55,496 nt of DNA, taken from the NCBI GenBank assembly GCA_016869975.1, contig VGCZ01000037.1, forward strand, positions 1-55,496, written 5' to 3'. The translations under genes and the position numbers were made by a program. This stretch comes from Alphaproteobacteria bacterium. Lineage in GTDB: Bacteria; Pseudomonadota; Alphaproteobacteria; Reyranellales; Reyranellaceae. Positions 16,321-24,989 of the stretch are shown here, piece by piece. Position 1 is the stretch's first letter. Every line of letters starts with the position of its first letter. A model generated the notes under the pieces. The model made no database searches. It had not been told where the DNA came from and worked only from the letters and a program-made list of their open reading frames with translations.

Positions 16321-17133
16321 TTGCTGAAGCAAGCTATCGATCTACGGGCCGAGGCCGACGAGTTGCATCGCCTGCTATCGCCCCTCGAGGACGCCGATTG
16401 GAATCGCGCCACGCGCTTCAAGGGCTGGACCATCAACGACATCGTCGGTCACCTGCATATGGGCGACCTGATGGGCTACGCCTCGGCCACCGACGAGACG
16501 GCGTTCTACGCGTTGCAGGCCGACATCCGCGCCAAGCGCGAGAGCGGGCTCAGTCGGCTCGAGGATCAACGCCAGCGTCTCGGCAACCTCGAGGGCCGTG
16601 CGTTGCTGGCGCGCTGGCGCGAGACGCTGGCCAAGCTCACCGACACCCTGGGCGCGCGCGCGCCCGACGATCGCCTGAAATGGGCCGGGCCCGACATGGG
16701 CGTGCGCATGTTTACGACCGCGCGGCAGATGGAGATCTGGTCGCACGGCCAGGCGATCTACGACATGCTCGGCATGATCCGCCCGCGCTCGGACCGGCTG
16801 GAGAACATCGCCGTGATCGGCGTCCGGACCTTCGGCTGGACCTTCGCCAATCGCGGCGAGAAGCCGCCAGGGCCGGCGCCCTATGTGCGCCTCGACGCGC
16901 CCTCGGGCGCGGTCTGGGAATGGAACACACCGTCGGCCGACAACGCGGTCGAAGGTGATGCGGAAGAGTTCTGTCAAGTCGTGGCGCAGACGCGCAACGT
17001 CGCCGACACCAGGCTCAAGGTGAGCGGCGAGGTCGCGCGCGCCTGGATGGCGATCGCGCAATGCTTCGCCGGCCCGCCGGAGACCCCACCCGCGCCGGGC
17101 ACGCGGCGGCGCGAAGTAAAGGGCCGATCATGA
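16321..17133 (+). CDS. TIGR03084 family metal-binding protein (DinB/maleylpyruvate isomerase-like)
   Basis: 270-aa protein of the DinB-like four-helix superfamily that includes mycothiol-dependent maleylpyruvate isomerase. The segment FKGWTINDIVGHLHMGD carries His residues expected to bind a divalent metal, followed by ARQMEIWSHGQAIYD with a further His. TTG at 16321 is chosen as start because GGGAGGA lies eight bases before it and it gives the usual family length; the ATG at 16255 lacks a ribosome site. Its TGA overlaps the next ATG as ATGA, so it is co-translated with the metallohydrolase. The biochemical role of this subfamily is not known. Confidence 0.85.
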   Translation: MLKQAIDLRAEADELHRLLSPLEDADWNRATRFKGWTINDIVGHLHMGDLMGYASATDETAFYALQADIRAKRESGLSRLEDQRQRLGNLEGRALLARWRETLAKLTDTLGARAPDDRLKWAGPDMGVRMFTTARQMEIWSHGQAIYDMLGMIRPRSDRLENIAVIGVRTFGWTFANRGEKPPGPAPYVRLDAPSGAVWEWNTPSADNAVEGDAEEFCQVVAQTRNVADTRLKVSGEVARAWMAIAQCFAGPPETPPAPGTRRREVKGRS

Positions 17134-18257
17134 ACGATGTGGTTCTCAAGGGCGGCCGGGTGATCGATCCGTCGCAGGGCATAGACAGGGTCACCGACAT
17201 CGCCTTCGCTGGCGGCAAGGTCGCGGCAATCGGCGATAGTCTCTCGGGCGCGGACTCGCGCGATGTCTCGGGCAAGCTCGTCTGTCCCGGGCTGATCGAC
17301 CTGCACACGCACGTCTATTGGGGCGGCACATCGCTGGGCGTCGCCGCGGAGTCGCTGGCGCGCAGCGGCGGCGTAACCACCTTCATCGATGCCGGCAGCG
17401 CCGGACCGGGCAATTTCCACGGTTTCCGCGCGCACGTCATCGAGCGCTCGCCGGTGCGCATCCTGCCGTATCTCAACCTGTCCTTCCCCGGCATCTTCGC
17501 CTTCTCCAAGAGCGTGATGGTGGGCGAGGCAGCCGACCTGCGCCTGCTCGATCTGCGCGAATGCGCCCGCGTGGCGCGCGAGAACGCCGATCTGGTGCTG
17601 GGCATCAAGGTGCGCGTCGGCAAGACGGCTGGTGGCGACAACGGTGTCATGCCGCTGGACATGGCGCTCGAGGTCGCCGAGGAGTGCGGCCTGCCCGTCA
17701 TGGCCCATCTCGACAACCCGCCGCCCTCGCGGCTGGAGGTGATCAACCGGCTGCGCCGCGGCGACATCCTCACCCATTGCTTCCGCCCGTTCCCCAACGC
17801 GCCGGTGAGGAGCGACGGCCGGGTCCGCGAGGAGGTGCTGGCGGCGCGCGAGCGTGGCGTGCTGTTCGATATCGGCCACGGCGGGGGCTCGTTCGGCTTC
17901 GCCACGACGCGTGGCATGTTGGCCGCCGGCTTCCTGCCCGACGCGATCTCCTCGGATGTGCATACGGTCTCGATCGAAGGGCCGGCCTACGACCTGCTGA
18001 CGACGATGTCGAAGTTCCTGTGCCTCGGCGTCGATCTCGCCACGGTGATCAAGCTCTCGACAATCGGCCCCGCCGCCGCGATCCGCCGCCCCGATCTCGG
18101 CACGCTCAAGCCCGGCGGCGTCGGCGAAGCCAGCGTCCTCGAGCTGAAGCGGGGCAGCTTCGACTACGTGGACTGCATCGGCGAGCACCTCAAAGGCGAT
18201 CGGCGGCTGCTGTCGGCGGGCGTGGTGCTCGGTGGAAAGTGGTGGCATCCGACCTGA
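17130..18257 (+). CDS. Amidohydrolase/deacetylase family metallohydrolase (dihydroorotase-like)
   Basis: 375-aa cyclic-amidohydrolase-superfamily enzyme. It begins with the usual small beta domain (VVLKGGRVIDPSQGID, GKLVCPGLIDLHTHV), where His59 and His61 are metal ligands. LGIKVRVGK supplies a candidate carboxylated Lys, MAHLDNPP and THCFRP supply further His, and SSDVHT near the C-terminus the catalytic Asp. This matches the EF_0837/AHA_3915-type deacetylases annotated near dihydroorotases. The ATG overlaps the upstream TGA. With the TIGR03084 protein it forms a two-gene operon that probably degrades an N-acylated or cyclic amide compound; the substrate is unknown. Confidence 0.9.
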   Translation: MNDVVLKGGRVIDPSQGIDRVTDIAFAGGKVAAIGDSLSGADSRDVSGKLVCPGLIDLHTHVYWGGTSLGVAAESLARSGGVTTFIDAGSAGPGNFHGFRAHVIERSPVRILPYLNLSFPGIFAFSKSVMVGEAADLRLLDLRECARVARENADLVLGIKVRVGKTAGGDNGVMPLDMALEVAEECGLPVMAHLDNPPPSRLEVINRLRRGDILTHCFRPFPNAPVRSDGRVREEVLAARERGVLFDIGHGGGSFGFATTRGMLAAGFLPDAISSDVHTVSIEGPAYDLLTTMSKFLCLGVDLATVIKLSTIGPAAAIRRPDLGTLKPGGVGEASVLELKRGSFDYVDCIGEHLKGDRRLLSAGVVLGGKWWHPT

Positions 18258-18267
18258 CGGATCCAGG

Positions 18268-19332
18268 TCACGCCTTGCCATCGGCGAAGGCGTCGATTCC
18301 GATCTCGGCCCGTACCTTCTCGCTGGCCGCCGCTTTGGCATCCTCCAGCGGGATGCCGGTGGCGTCGGCGACGCGCACGACGGCGTTGAAGATCGCCGCC
18401 ACGCCCGCGGCGTCGGCCAGCGCCTCCTCGCCCAAGGCGCGCCGCACCCCGTCGCGGCAGGCGGCGAGGCTGTCGGCATCGCCGCCAACCACGGCCGCGC
18501 CGAAATCCATCAACAGCTTGCCCCGCGGCACGCCTCCGTCGCCGCTACCATCCATGACGACGGAGAAATCGTAACCGTGTCCCGTAAACTCGCCGCTCCC
18601 CCGGAGCAGGACCACATGGCTGGTGGTTCAATAGACGCATCGGTTGAGCGCCGACAGGCGCGCCGCCAACAGCTCGATCTGCGCGTGCGTCAATGCCCGG
18701 TATTCGGTGCCGTAATCGCGCAACTGCCGGTCCGGCAGGTACATCGCGGCGTCGAGGTCGAAGAAGCCGATGACTTCGGCCGGCACCAGGCTGAGCGCAC
18801 GGTGGATGTTCATGCCGGCGAGGCCGGCGTAGAGCGGTGGATCGTCGGGCCCGACATCCTCGGGCGCCAGCGTGGGCACCCAGGCCCGGTCGTTGCGCGC
18901 GCCAACAGGACGACGCTGCGATGGCACCCCTGGTTGCGGTCGGGGCAGGGCACGCGGCGGTCGACCCAGCGCTAGCGCGAACGTATCGATGGCGATGACC
19001 GTGGCGATCACGCCGACCAGCTCGACATAGCACTCCACGGCCAAGCCCTGGCCCAGCAGATCGTCGAGCCAGCGGCGCGACAGACGACCGGAATCGGTGC
19101 GGATGCGGTGGACGGCTTCGACAACGACCGGGTCCAGGACACCCAGGCTATCGTGCGTGCCGCTGACGGCGTTTGCTGTCAGCGCCTGCGCGCGCTCGGC
19201 GCACAGTCGGCAAAGCAACGCCTGACGCGCCTCGGCAGCGATCGCCACGCGCTCGGCGCCGGTCCACCACGTGCCGGGCGCGGCGAGGCGTGCCCAGGCG
19301 CGGTCCTGGGCTTCGGTCAGTTCGGTGCGCAT
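18268..19332 (-). CDS. Alkylhydroperoxidase-related selenoprotein (AhpD-like, CxxU), in-frame TGA
   Basis: 354-aa protein read through an in-frame TGA at 18630-18628, taken as selenocysteine 235. The frame continues without shift: N-R-C232-V-Y-U235-T-T-S-H, exactly the AhpD redox motif CxxCxxxH with the second Cys replaced by Sec, followed by VVLLRGSGEFTGHGYDF. Conventional calling yields a 234-aa and a 115-aa fragment. Hairpins follow the TGA (18593-18609, loop about 26 nt downstream), at SECIS distance. The start at 19332 (MRTELTEAQ) is chosen because family-like sequence begins there; an upstream ATG at 19401 adds 23 unlikely residues. Probably a peroxide- or thiol-linked reductase. It corresponds to what databases call alkylhydroperoxidase-related (seleno)protein. 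Sec insertion is inference. Confidence 0.85.
18593..18630 (-). promoter_or_regulatory. Sec UGA codon with candidate bacterial SECIS hairpin
   Basis: The TGA (18630-18628) is followed after 18 nt by a 7-bp stem (CTGCTCC pairing GGAGCGG, one G-U) closing a GGG loop. A second weaker hairpin (ACCAC/GTGGT) lies immediately after the TGA. Loop distance and a G-containing apical loop agree with the loose bacterial SECIS rules; the fold has not been computed. Confidence 0.5.
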
Positions 19333-19523
19333 GGCTTGTATAGCGACATGGGACAAACTATTCCGACGCGAGCCACCAACGCAATGACGTCGCGGTGACA
19401 CGCGGCGAACAAATCGATTCGACGTAGGCCAGTCATATGGTTCATTGGGGTATGTCGGTGGCGATGTTTCTGTCCGGCCGCGATACGGCGCGGTCCTCCG
19501 CTGCGATCGGGGTGATGGCGTAG

Positions 19524-20015
19524 ATGGCCATCCGTCCGATCATCCGTTTTCCCGATCCCAGGCTCCGCCAGAGAACGGTCGAGGTCGCGGCTTTCGACGT
19601 CGCGCTGAAGGCGCTCGCCGCCGACTTGCTCGACACCATGCGCGCGGCGCCGGGTGTCGGCATCGCGGGACCGCATATCGGCGTCATGTTGCGCGTCGTG
19701 GTGATCGAGCTGGGCGGCGATGTGCGCACCTACGTCAATCCGGTGGTCGAATGGAGCTCGCCCGAGACGACGCGCATCGCCGAGGGCAGCATCTCCATGC
19801 CGGGCGTCAACGACGAGGTCGAGCGGCCGGCCAGGGTGCGCGTGCGCTTCCGCGATCTCGGTGGCGCTGAGAAGGTCGAGGAGGCCGACGGCTTCCGCGC
19901 CACCTGCCTGCAGCACGAGATCGACCAGCTCGACGGCGTCTTCTGGATCGACCGGCTGTCGCGGCTCAAGCGCGACCGTCTCACCAAGCGGTTCGCCAAG
20001 CTCGGCCGGGCTTGA
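19524..20015 (+). CDS. Peptide-deformylase-like protein with altered metal ligands
   Basis: 163-aa protein of the peptide deformylase family, whose active members remove the formyl group from new proteins. All three signature motifs are present but degraded: GVGIAGPH (44-51) instead of GxGLAAxQ, EGSIS (87-91) instead of EGCLS, and HEIDQLDG (131-138) instead of HExDHLxG. Of the three metal ligands only His131 survives; the Cys is Ser89 and the second His is Gln135. Catalytic Glu132 is retained. It is therefore unlikely to be the housekeeping deformylase. It heads a plus-strand group with CMD and LLM genes. The upstream ribosome site is weak. Confidence 0.85.
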   Translation: MAIRPIIRFPDPRLRQRTVEVAAFDVALKALAADLLDTMRAAPGVGIAGPHIGVMLRVVVIELGGDVRTYVNPVVEWSSPETTRIAEGSISMPGVNDEVERPARVRVRFRDLGGAEKVEEADGFRATCLQHEIDQLDGVFWIDRLSRLKRDRLTKRFAKLGRA

Positions 20016-20072
20016 GCCATCCCGCCCCCCGGTGCTTTGCTGGCGCCACGACCACCCGAGGAGGACCTTCAG

Positions 20073-20627
20073 ATGATCAAGCGCAAGCAGCGCGTCGCCA
20101 TGCGCGACCTGTCGACCATGCCGGCGGCCGATCGCGAGATCGTCGAGAGGAACGCCATGAACGGCCAGATCTTCAACATCTTCAAGGTGCTGGCCAACCA
20201 CCCCGCACTGGTGAAGCGCTGGACGCCGTTCGCTGGCCATATCCTGAGCAAGCAGACCCTGCCGTTCCGCGATCGCGAGATGCTGATCCTGCGCATTGGC
20301 TGGCTGAACCAGGCCGAGTACGAATTCGCCCAGCACGAGCTGATCGCCAAGCGCGGCGGGCTAAGCGACGCCGATATCGAGTGGATCAAGACCGGTCCGG
20401 GCGCCGGCTGGAACGAGAAGGAGCGCGCGCTCCTGCAGGCGGCCGACGACCTGTTCGAAAATTCCGTCGTCTCCGACGCTACCTGGGCGACCTTGTCGAA
20501 GAGCTACTCGACCGAGCAGATGATGGACATCGTCTTCACCATCGGTCAGTACAATCTCGTTTCGTGGGCGCTCAACAGCTTCGGCGTGCCGCTCGACGAC
20601 TTCCTGCCGGCCGCGAAGAGGGGCTGA
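20073..20627 (+). CDS. Carboxymuconolactone decarboxylase family protein
   Basis: 184-aa all-helical CMD/AhpD-fold protein. The conserved pattern is LPFRDREMLILRIGWLNQAEYEFAQHELIAKRGGLSDADIEWIKTGP, with the E..QH element typical of CMD proteins, but no CxxC (or CxxU) redox pair, unlike the two selenoproteins in this window. A strong GAGGAGGA ribosome site precedes ATG 20073. Only 3 bases separate it from the following LLM gene, so they are co-transcribed. Members often accompany oxidoreductases in degradation of aromatic or cyclic compounds; function here is unknown. Confidence 0.9.
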   Translation: MIKRKQRVAMRDLSTMPAADREIVERNAMNGQIFNIFKVLANHPALVKRWTPFAGHILSKQTLPFRDREMLILRIGWLNQAEYEFAQHELIAKRGGLSDADIEWIKTGPGAGWNEKERALLQAADDLFENSVVSDATWATLSKSYSTEQMMDIVFTIGQYNLVSWALNSFGVPLDDFLPAAKRG

Positions 20628-20630
20628 GCC

Positions 20631-21713
20631 ATGAAGTTCGGCGTCACCATCGCGCCCCGCATCTCCGACTGGCGCCTCATCGTCGATCTGGAGAACATGG
20701 GCTACGACGCCGCCTGGGCGGCCGATTCCCAGATGCTCTACTCCGACTGCTACGCGACGCTCTCGCTGGCGGCGGTCAACACGTCGCGTATCCGGCTGGG
20801 CACGGGCGTCTCGGTCGCCGGCACGCGGCTGGCGCCGGTCACGGCGCATTCGATCGCCTCGATCAACCAGCTGGCGCCGGGCCGCGTCTTCATCGGCATG
20901 GGCACCGGCCACACCGCGATGCGGGTGATGGGCAAGGATCCGGTCAAGGCCAAGGAGTTCCGGGAATACCTGCGGGTCTTGCGCGCGTTGCTGCACGGCG
21001 AGGAGGTCGACTACCCGCTGCTGGGTGAGACCAACGACATCCGCTTCCTCCACCCCAAGATGGGCTTCGTCAACGTCGAGCAGCCGGTGCCGATCTATGT
21101 CGCCGCCGACGGCCCGCTGGCGCTGAAATCGGCCGGCGCCTACGGCGATGGCCGCGTCTGCTCGCACAACCAGACCAAGGCGCGCCTGCTGCAAAGCCTG
21201 GAGACGATGAAGGAGGGCGCCAAGGCTGTAGGCCGCGAGTTGCCGAAGGACTTCCACACCGCGGCGCTGGGCTATGCCTGCGTGCTGCAGCCGGGCGAGA
21301 AGATCAACTCCGACCGGGTGATCGACGAGATCGGGCCGATGGCGATCGCCTCGTTGCATTACTGGTGGGAGGCCTACATGAAGGACGGCGACACCAGCAC
21401 GGTGGCGCATCGCTGCCGCAACCTGTGGGACGAATATCTCGCCTTCACCGAGAAGATGGATGTGCCGGCGGCCAAGCGCTACCAGCAGGTCCATCTCGGC
21501 CACTGCGCCTTCGTGCCGCCGGAGGAACGGCGGTTCGTCACGGAGGAGCTGATCCGCTCGACTGGCGGGCTTGTCGGCACGCCGGAGGAAATCATCATCG
21601 CGCTACGCGAGCGCGAGGCTATGGGACTGAACGAGATCACGCTGTTGCCGGCGATGGAGACCGCGCGACGCAACCTCAAGGACTTCGCTGAGAAGGTGAT
21701 CGCGAAGTACTGA
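20631..21713 (+). CDS. LLM class flavin-dependent oxidoreductase
   Basis: 360-aa luciferase-like TIM-barrel oxidoreductase using FMN or F420. It starts with KFGVTIAPRISDW and has ENMGYDAAWAADSQML, RIRLGTGVSVAGTRLAPVTAHSIASINQLAPGRVFIGMGTG and GTPEEIIIALRE, all typical of this class. Family members catalyse monooxygenation or hydride transfer. It is the third gene after the deformylase-like and CMD genes. The stop is followed by a palindrome-rich gap before the next, convergent LLM gene. Confidence 0.92.
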   Translation: MKFGVTIAPRISDWRLIVDLENMGYDAAWAADSQMLYSDCYATLSLAAVNTSRIRLGTGVSVAGTRLAPVTAHSIASINQLAPGRVFIGMGTGHTAMRVMGKDPVKAKEFREYLRVLRALLHGEEVDYPLLGETNDIRFLHPKMGFVNVEQPVPIYVAADGPLALKSAGAYGDGRVCSHNQTKARLLQSLETMKEGAKAVGRELPKDFHTAALGYACVLQPGEKINSDRVIDEIGPMAIASLHYWWEAYMKDGDTSTVAHRCRNLWDEYLAFTEKMDVPAAKRYQQVHLGHCAFVPPEERRFVTEELIRSTGGLVGTPEEIIIALREREAMGLNEITLLPAMETARRNLKDFAEKVIAKY

Positions 21714-21750
21714 GGCGAGCGAGAGCACCCCTACTTCATGTGGTTCTGAC

Positions 21751-21876
21751 CTTCCCCCGGAGGGGGAAGTTGGCGCGAAGCGCCGGATGGAGGATGCCTC
21801 AACGCACGCGGTGTCTGGCTTCGACATCCCCCATCGGCCCTTCGGGCACCTTCTCCCTGCCTTCGCGGGGAGAAGG
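21751..21876. repeat. Intergenic palindromic repeats between convergent LLM genes
   Basis: The 213-base gap holds a perfect CTTCCCCC/GGGGGAAG hairpin (21751-21769, 3-nt loop), a GGCGC(GAA)GCGCC element just downstream, and CCTTCTCCC/GGGAGAAGG (21849-21857 with 21868-21876). These look like GC-rich palindromic repeats scattered in the genome and may also terminate both convergent genes. No ORF is supported here. Confidence 0.65.
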
Positions 21877-21926
21877 GAAGACTGCGATAGGCAATGCTCT
21901 GCCTATCGAGGTGCCAGGTGTGCCGG

Positions 21927-23174
21927 CTACTTCTTCGCCGCCGCTTTCGCCCGCGCCGCGTCTAGGTCTGGCACGTTCGAGCTCGACGCGCTGAGCATCG
22001 GCGACTTGGTGACGGCGAGCGCGGCGGCGGCGGCTTCGTTGCCCATGATCTTGCTCATCACCGCCTCGCGCGCGCGCATGAACACGTCGCGATTCTCGAT
22101 GACGAATTTCTGCGAAGTGCGCAGGCCCTTCAGATAGCCGTTGATCTCCGGCACGACGTAGCGCGCGACCATGTCATAGCTGCGCATCGTGTTCTCCGGG
22201 TTGGCCCAGTCGTGCACGAAGCCGACCACGGTGCCGAAGCCGCCGCTGACCTCGAGCACCGACTTGATCTTGGCCACGAGATCATCGGGCGTGCCGATGG
22301 TCGCCGCCGTGCCCTCGGAGAAGGCCATCTTGTCGACCGCCTCGTCCGGCGACTTGAAGGGCCGCGCGCCGGGCCGCTGCAAGGTGGCGGTGATGTATTC
22401 GTTGTGGTGCCGCAGCAGGCCGTCGCGCGCCTGCTCGCGGGCCTTCTCGCGCGTCTCGGCGATGTGCCAGCTCAAGAGCACGCGCCAGTTCTTGCGGTCG
22501 ACGACCTGGCCATGCTTCTTCGCTGCGTCCTCGGCGAAGGCCCATTGCTGCGGCAGCGACTGCAGGCCCTCGTCGGACATCGAGCCGATCGAGATGATTC
22601 CGATACCGTGCTTGCCCGCCAGCGTCATACCCGAGGGGCTGATCTGCGAGGCGACGACGAAGGGCATGTCCTCCTGCAACGGCAGGAGCTGCAGGGCGGC
22701 GTCCTGCATGGTGAACCACTCGGACTTCGCCGTGACCCGCTCGCCGCGCATCAGCCGGCGGATAACGCTGATCGCCTCGTCCTGGCGATCGCGCAGCACC
22801 ATCGGATCGACGCCCAGGGTGTGCGCATCCGAGGCCAGCGCGCCGGGCCCCGAGCCGAAGATGGCGCGGCCGCCGGTCATGTGGTCGAGCTGCACCATGC
22901 GCTGGGCGACGTTGAAGGGGTGGTGGTAGGGCAGCGAGACCACGCCGGTGCCCAGCATGATGCGCTTGGAGCGCTCACCGGCCGCGGCAAGGAACATCTC
23001 CGGCGAGGCGATCATCTCCCAGCCGGAGGAGTGGTGCTCGCCGCACCAGAACTCGTCGTAGCCCAGCTTGTCGAGGTGCTCGACGAGATCGAGGTCTCGC
23101 CGGAACTGCAGCATCGGATGCTCGCCGATGGGGTGGTGCGGCGCGAGGAAGGCGCCAAACTTGAGCCGGGCCAT
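21927..23174 (-). CDS. LLM class flavin-dependent oxidoreductase (limonene monooxygenase-like)
   Basis: 415-aa luciferase-like monooxygenase. Segments include FGAFLAPHHPIGEHPMLQFRRDLDLVEHLDKLGYDEFWCGEHHSSGWEMI (residues 5-54), IMLGTGVVSLPYHHPFNVAQRMVQLDHMTGGRAIFGSGPG and IGTPDDLVAKI, typical of the LimB-like group, with a longer Ala-rich C-terminal tail. The start at 23174 has AGGAGC upstream and begins the homology; the frame extends artificially to 23339. Divergent from the Baeyer-Villiger monooxygenase across 164 bases. Confidence 0.92.
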   Translation of the reverse strand: MARLKFGAFLAPHHPIGEHPMLQFRRDLDLVEHLDKLGYDEFWCGEHHSSGWEMIASPEMFLAAAGERSKRIMLGTGVVSLPYHHPFNVAQRMVQLDHMTGGRAIFGSGPGALASDAHTLGVDPMVLRDRQDEAISVIRRLMRGERVTAKSEWFTMQDAALQLLPLQEDMPFVVASQISPSGMTLAGKHGIGIISIGSMSDEGLQSLPQQWAFAEDAAKKHGQVVDRKNWRVLLSWHIAETREKAREQARDGLLRHHNEYITATLQRPGARPFKSPDEAVDKMAFSEGTAATIGTPDDLVAKIKSVLEVSGGFGTVVGFVHDWANPENTMRSYDMVARYVVPEINGYLKGLRTSQKFVIENRDVFMRAREAVMSKIMGNEAAAAALAVTKSPMLSASSSNVPDLDAARAKAAAKK

Positions 23175-23338
23175 ACGGGAAGCTCCTGAGGATCGCGGGG
23201 TCCAATCGAAAACTACCACGGGAGGCGGGTGGCCGGTTCGCTCCGCGACATCGCGTCCGGCCTCGGGAGGCATGTCACCGTTGCAGAAACCTCGCAGCCA
23301 TGACGGATATACTGATGTTACCCCATCGGAGTGAAGCA

Positions 23339-24943
23339 ATGACCGAACCGCAGGATTTCGACGTCATCGTCATCGGCGCCGGAATCTCGGGCCTCTATCA
23401 GCTGTACCGCCTGCGCGAACTGGGCCTGAAGGTGCGGGTGCTGGAGGCCGGCACCGGCGTCGGTGGCACCTGGTACTGGAACCGCTACCCCGGCGCGCGC
23501 TTCGACTCGGAGAGCTGGTCCTACGGCTACTCGTTCTCGAAGGAGCTCCTGGACGAGTGGGACTGGACGGAGCATTTCTCGCCCCAGCCCGAGACCCTGC
23601 GTTACCTCAACTTCGTCGCCGACAAGTTCGACCTACGCCGCGATATCCAGTTCCGCAGCCGCGTGAAGGCCGCCCACTACGACGAGAAGCGCCGCGGCTG
23701 GGACATCGCGCTGGAGAATGGCGATCGGTTTCACAGCCGCTTCATGGTCACCGCCATCGGTCCGCTGTCGGCGCCGACCATGCCGCGCATCGAGGGCATT
23801 CCCAGCTTCAAGGGTCGCTCCTTCCACACCGGCACCTGGCCGCACGAGGAGGTGAAGTTCGAGGGCAAGCGCGTGGCGGTGATCGGCACCGGCGCCACCG
23901 GCGTGCAGACCATCCAGGAGGTCGCCAAGACCGCCGGCACCTTGACCATTTTCCAGCGCACGCCCAATTGGTGCGCGCCGCTGCACAACGCCAAGATCGG
24001 CAAGGAGGAGATGGCCAAGATCCGGGCCGACTATCCGGCGATCTTCAAGCGCTGCCAGGAAACCTTCAGCTGCTTCGTGCACACGCCCGATCCGCGCGGC
24101 GTCTTCGAGGTGAGCGACGTGGAGCGCGAGGCGTTCTTCGAGAAGCTCTACGCCGAACCCGGCTTCGGCATCTGGCAGGGCAACTTCAAGGACATACTGA
24201 CGGATCGTAAGGCCAACGCGCTGATCTCCGATTTCGTCGCGCGCAAGATCCGCCAGCGTGTCAAGGATCAGGCTGTCGCCGAGAAGCTGATTCCGAAGAA
24301 CCACGGCTTCGGCACGCGCCGCGTGCCGCTCGAGACCAAGTACTACGAGGTCTATAACCAGCCCAACGTGAAGCTGGTCGATATCAACGAGACGCCGATC
24401 GAGCGCATCACCGAGAAGGGCATCAAGACCAGCGATCGCGAGTACGAATTCGACATCATCATCTACGCCACCGGCTTCGACGCCATCACCGGCAGCTTCG
24501 ACCGCATCGACATCCAGGGCGAGGGTGGACTGAAGCTGAAGACGCGCTGGAAGGAAGGCCCGCAGACCTATCTCGGCGTGATGGTCGAGAGTTTCCCCAA
24601 CATGATGATGCTGATGGGGCCGCACACCGCGCTGGGCAACATCCCCCGCAGCATCGAGTACAACGTCGAGTGGGTCACCGGCCTGATCCGCCACGCCCGT
24701 GATCACCAGGTTTCGCGCATTGCGCCGACACCTGATGGCGTGAAGTCGTGGACCGATCACGTCAAGGCGCTGGGCGTCGGCCTGCTGTCCAACGAGATCG
24801 ACTCGTGGATGACCGGCATCAACCGCAACGTCGAAGGCAAGACTACGCGCATCATCGCCCGCTACAGCGGCAGCGCCCCTGCCTATCGCGAGCGCTGCGA
24901 CGCGGTCGCCGCCGACGGCTACAAGGAATTGGCGCTGGCGTGA
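23339..24943 (+). CDS. Flavin-containing (Baeyer-Villiger type) monooxygenase
   Basis: 534-aa FAD/NADPH monooxygenase that inserts oxygen into ketones to form esters or lactones. It has two Rossmann motifs, GAGISG at 13-18 and GTGATG near 182, and the type I Baeyer-Villiger fingerprint FKGRSFHTGTWP at 157-168. GGTWYWNRYPGARFDSES and the C-terminal DIIIYATGFDAITGSF are also typical of cyclohexanone/phenylacetone monooxygenases. ATG 23339 has GGAGTGA just upstream. Ends in a clear terminator hairpin. It opens divergently from an LLM gene, together suggesting terpene or cyclic ketone breakdown; the substrate is inference. Confidence 0.94.
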   Translation: MTEPQDFDVIVIGAGISGLYQLYRLRELGLKVRVLEAGTGVGGTWYWNRYPGARFDSESWSYGYSFSKELLDEWDWTEHFSPQPETLRYLNFVADKFDLRRDIQFRSRVKAAHYDEKRRGWDIALENGDRFHSRFMVTAIGPLSAPTMPRIEGIPSFKGRSFHTGTWPHEEVKFEGKRVAVIGTGATGVQTIQEVAKTAGTLTIFQRTPNWCAPLHNAKIGKEEMAKIRADYPAIFKRCQETFSCFVHTPDPRGVFEVSDVEREAFFEKLYAEPGFGIWQGNFKDILTDRKANALISDFVARKIRQRVKDQAVAEKLIPKNHGFGTRRVPLETKYYEVYNQPNVKLVDINETPIERITEKGIKTSDREYEFDIIIYATGFDAITGSFDRIDIQGEGGLKLKTRWKEGPQTYLGVMVESFPNMMMLMGPHTALGNIPRSIEYNVEWVTGLIRHARDHQVSRIAPTPDGVKSWTDHVKALGVGLLSNEIDSWMTGINRNVEGKTTRIIARYSGSAPAYRERCDAVAADGYKELALA

Positions 24944-24950
24944 ACACGCA

Positions 24951-24989
24951 CCCGTCGTCCTTTTCTACGCTCAGGACGACGGGGTTTTT
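24951..24989 (+). terminator. Rho-independent terminator after the monooxygenase gene
   Basis: CCCGTCGTCC (24951-24960) and GGACGACGGG (24974-24983) form a perfect 10-bp stem with a 13-nt loop, followed by GTTTTT. It lies 7 bases after the monooxygenase stop and reads on the plus strand; the T run overlaps the stop codon of the convergent amidohydrolase. Confidence 0.85.

Noticed and set aside
18616-18630. Simple nonsense mutation making a pseudogene
   Set aside because: The frame on both sides is intact, the TGA replaces the second Cys of CxxCxxxH, and two other genes in the window show the same pattern at redox positions.
19437-19523. 28-codon leader-like ORF ending right before the deformylase-like start
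   Set aside because: No ribosome site and no sequence character; adjacency of TAG and ATG may be chance.
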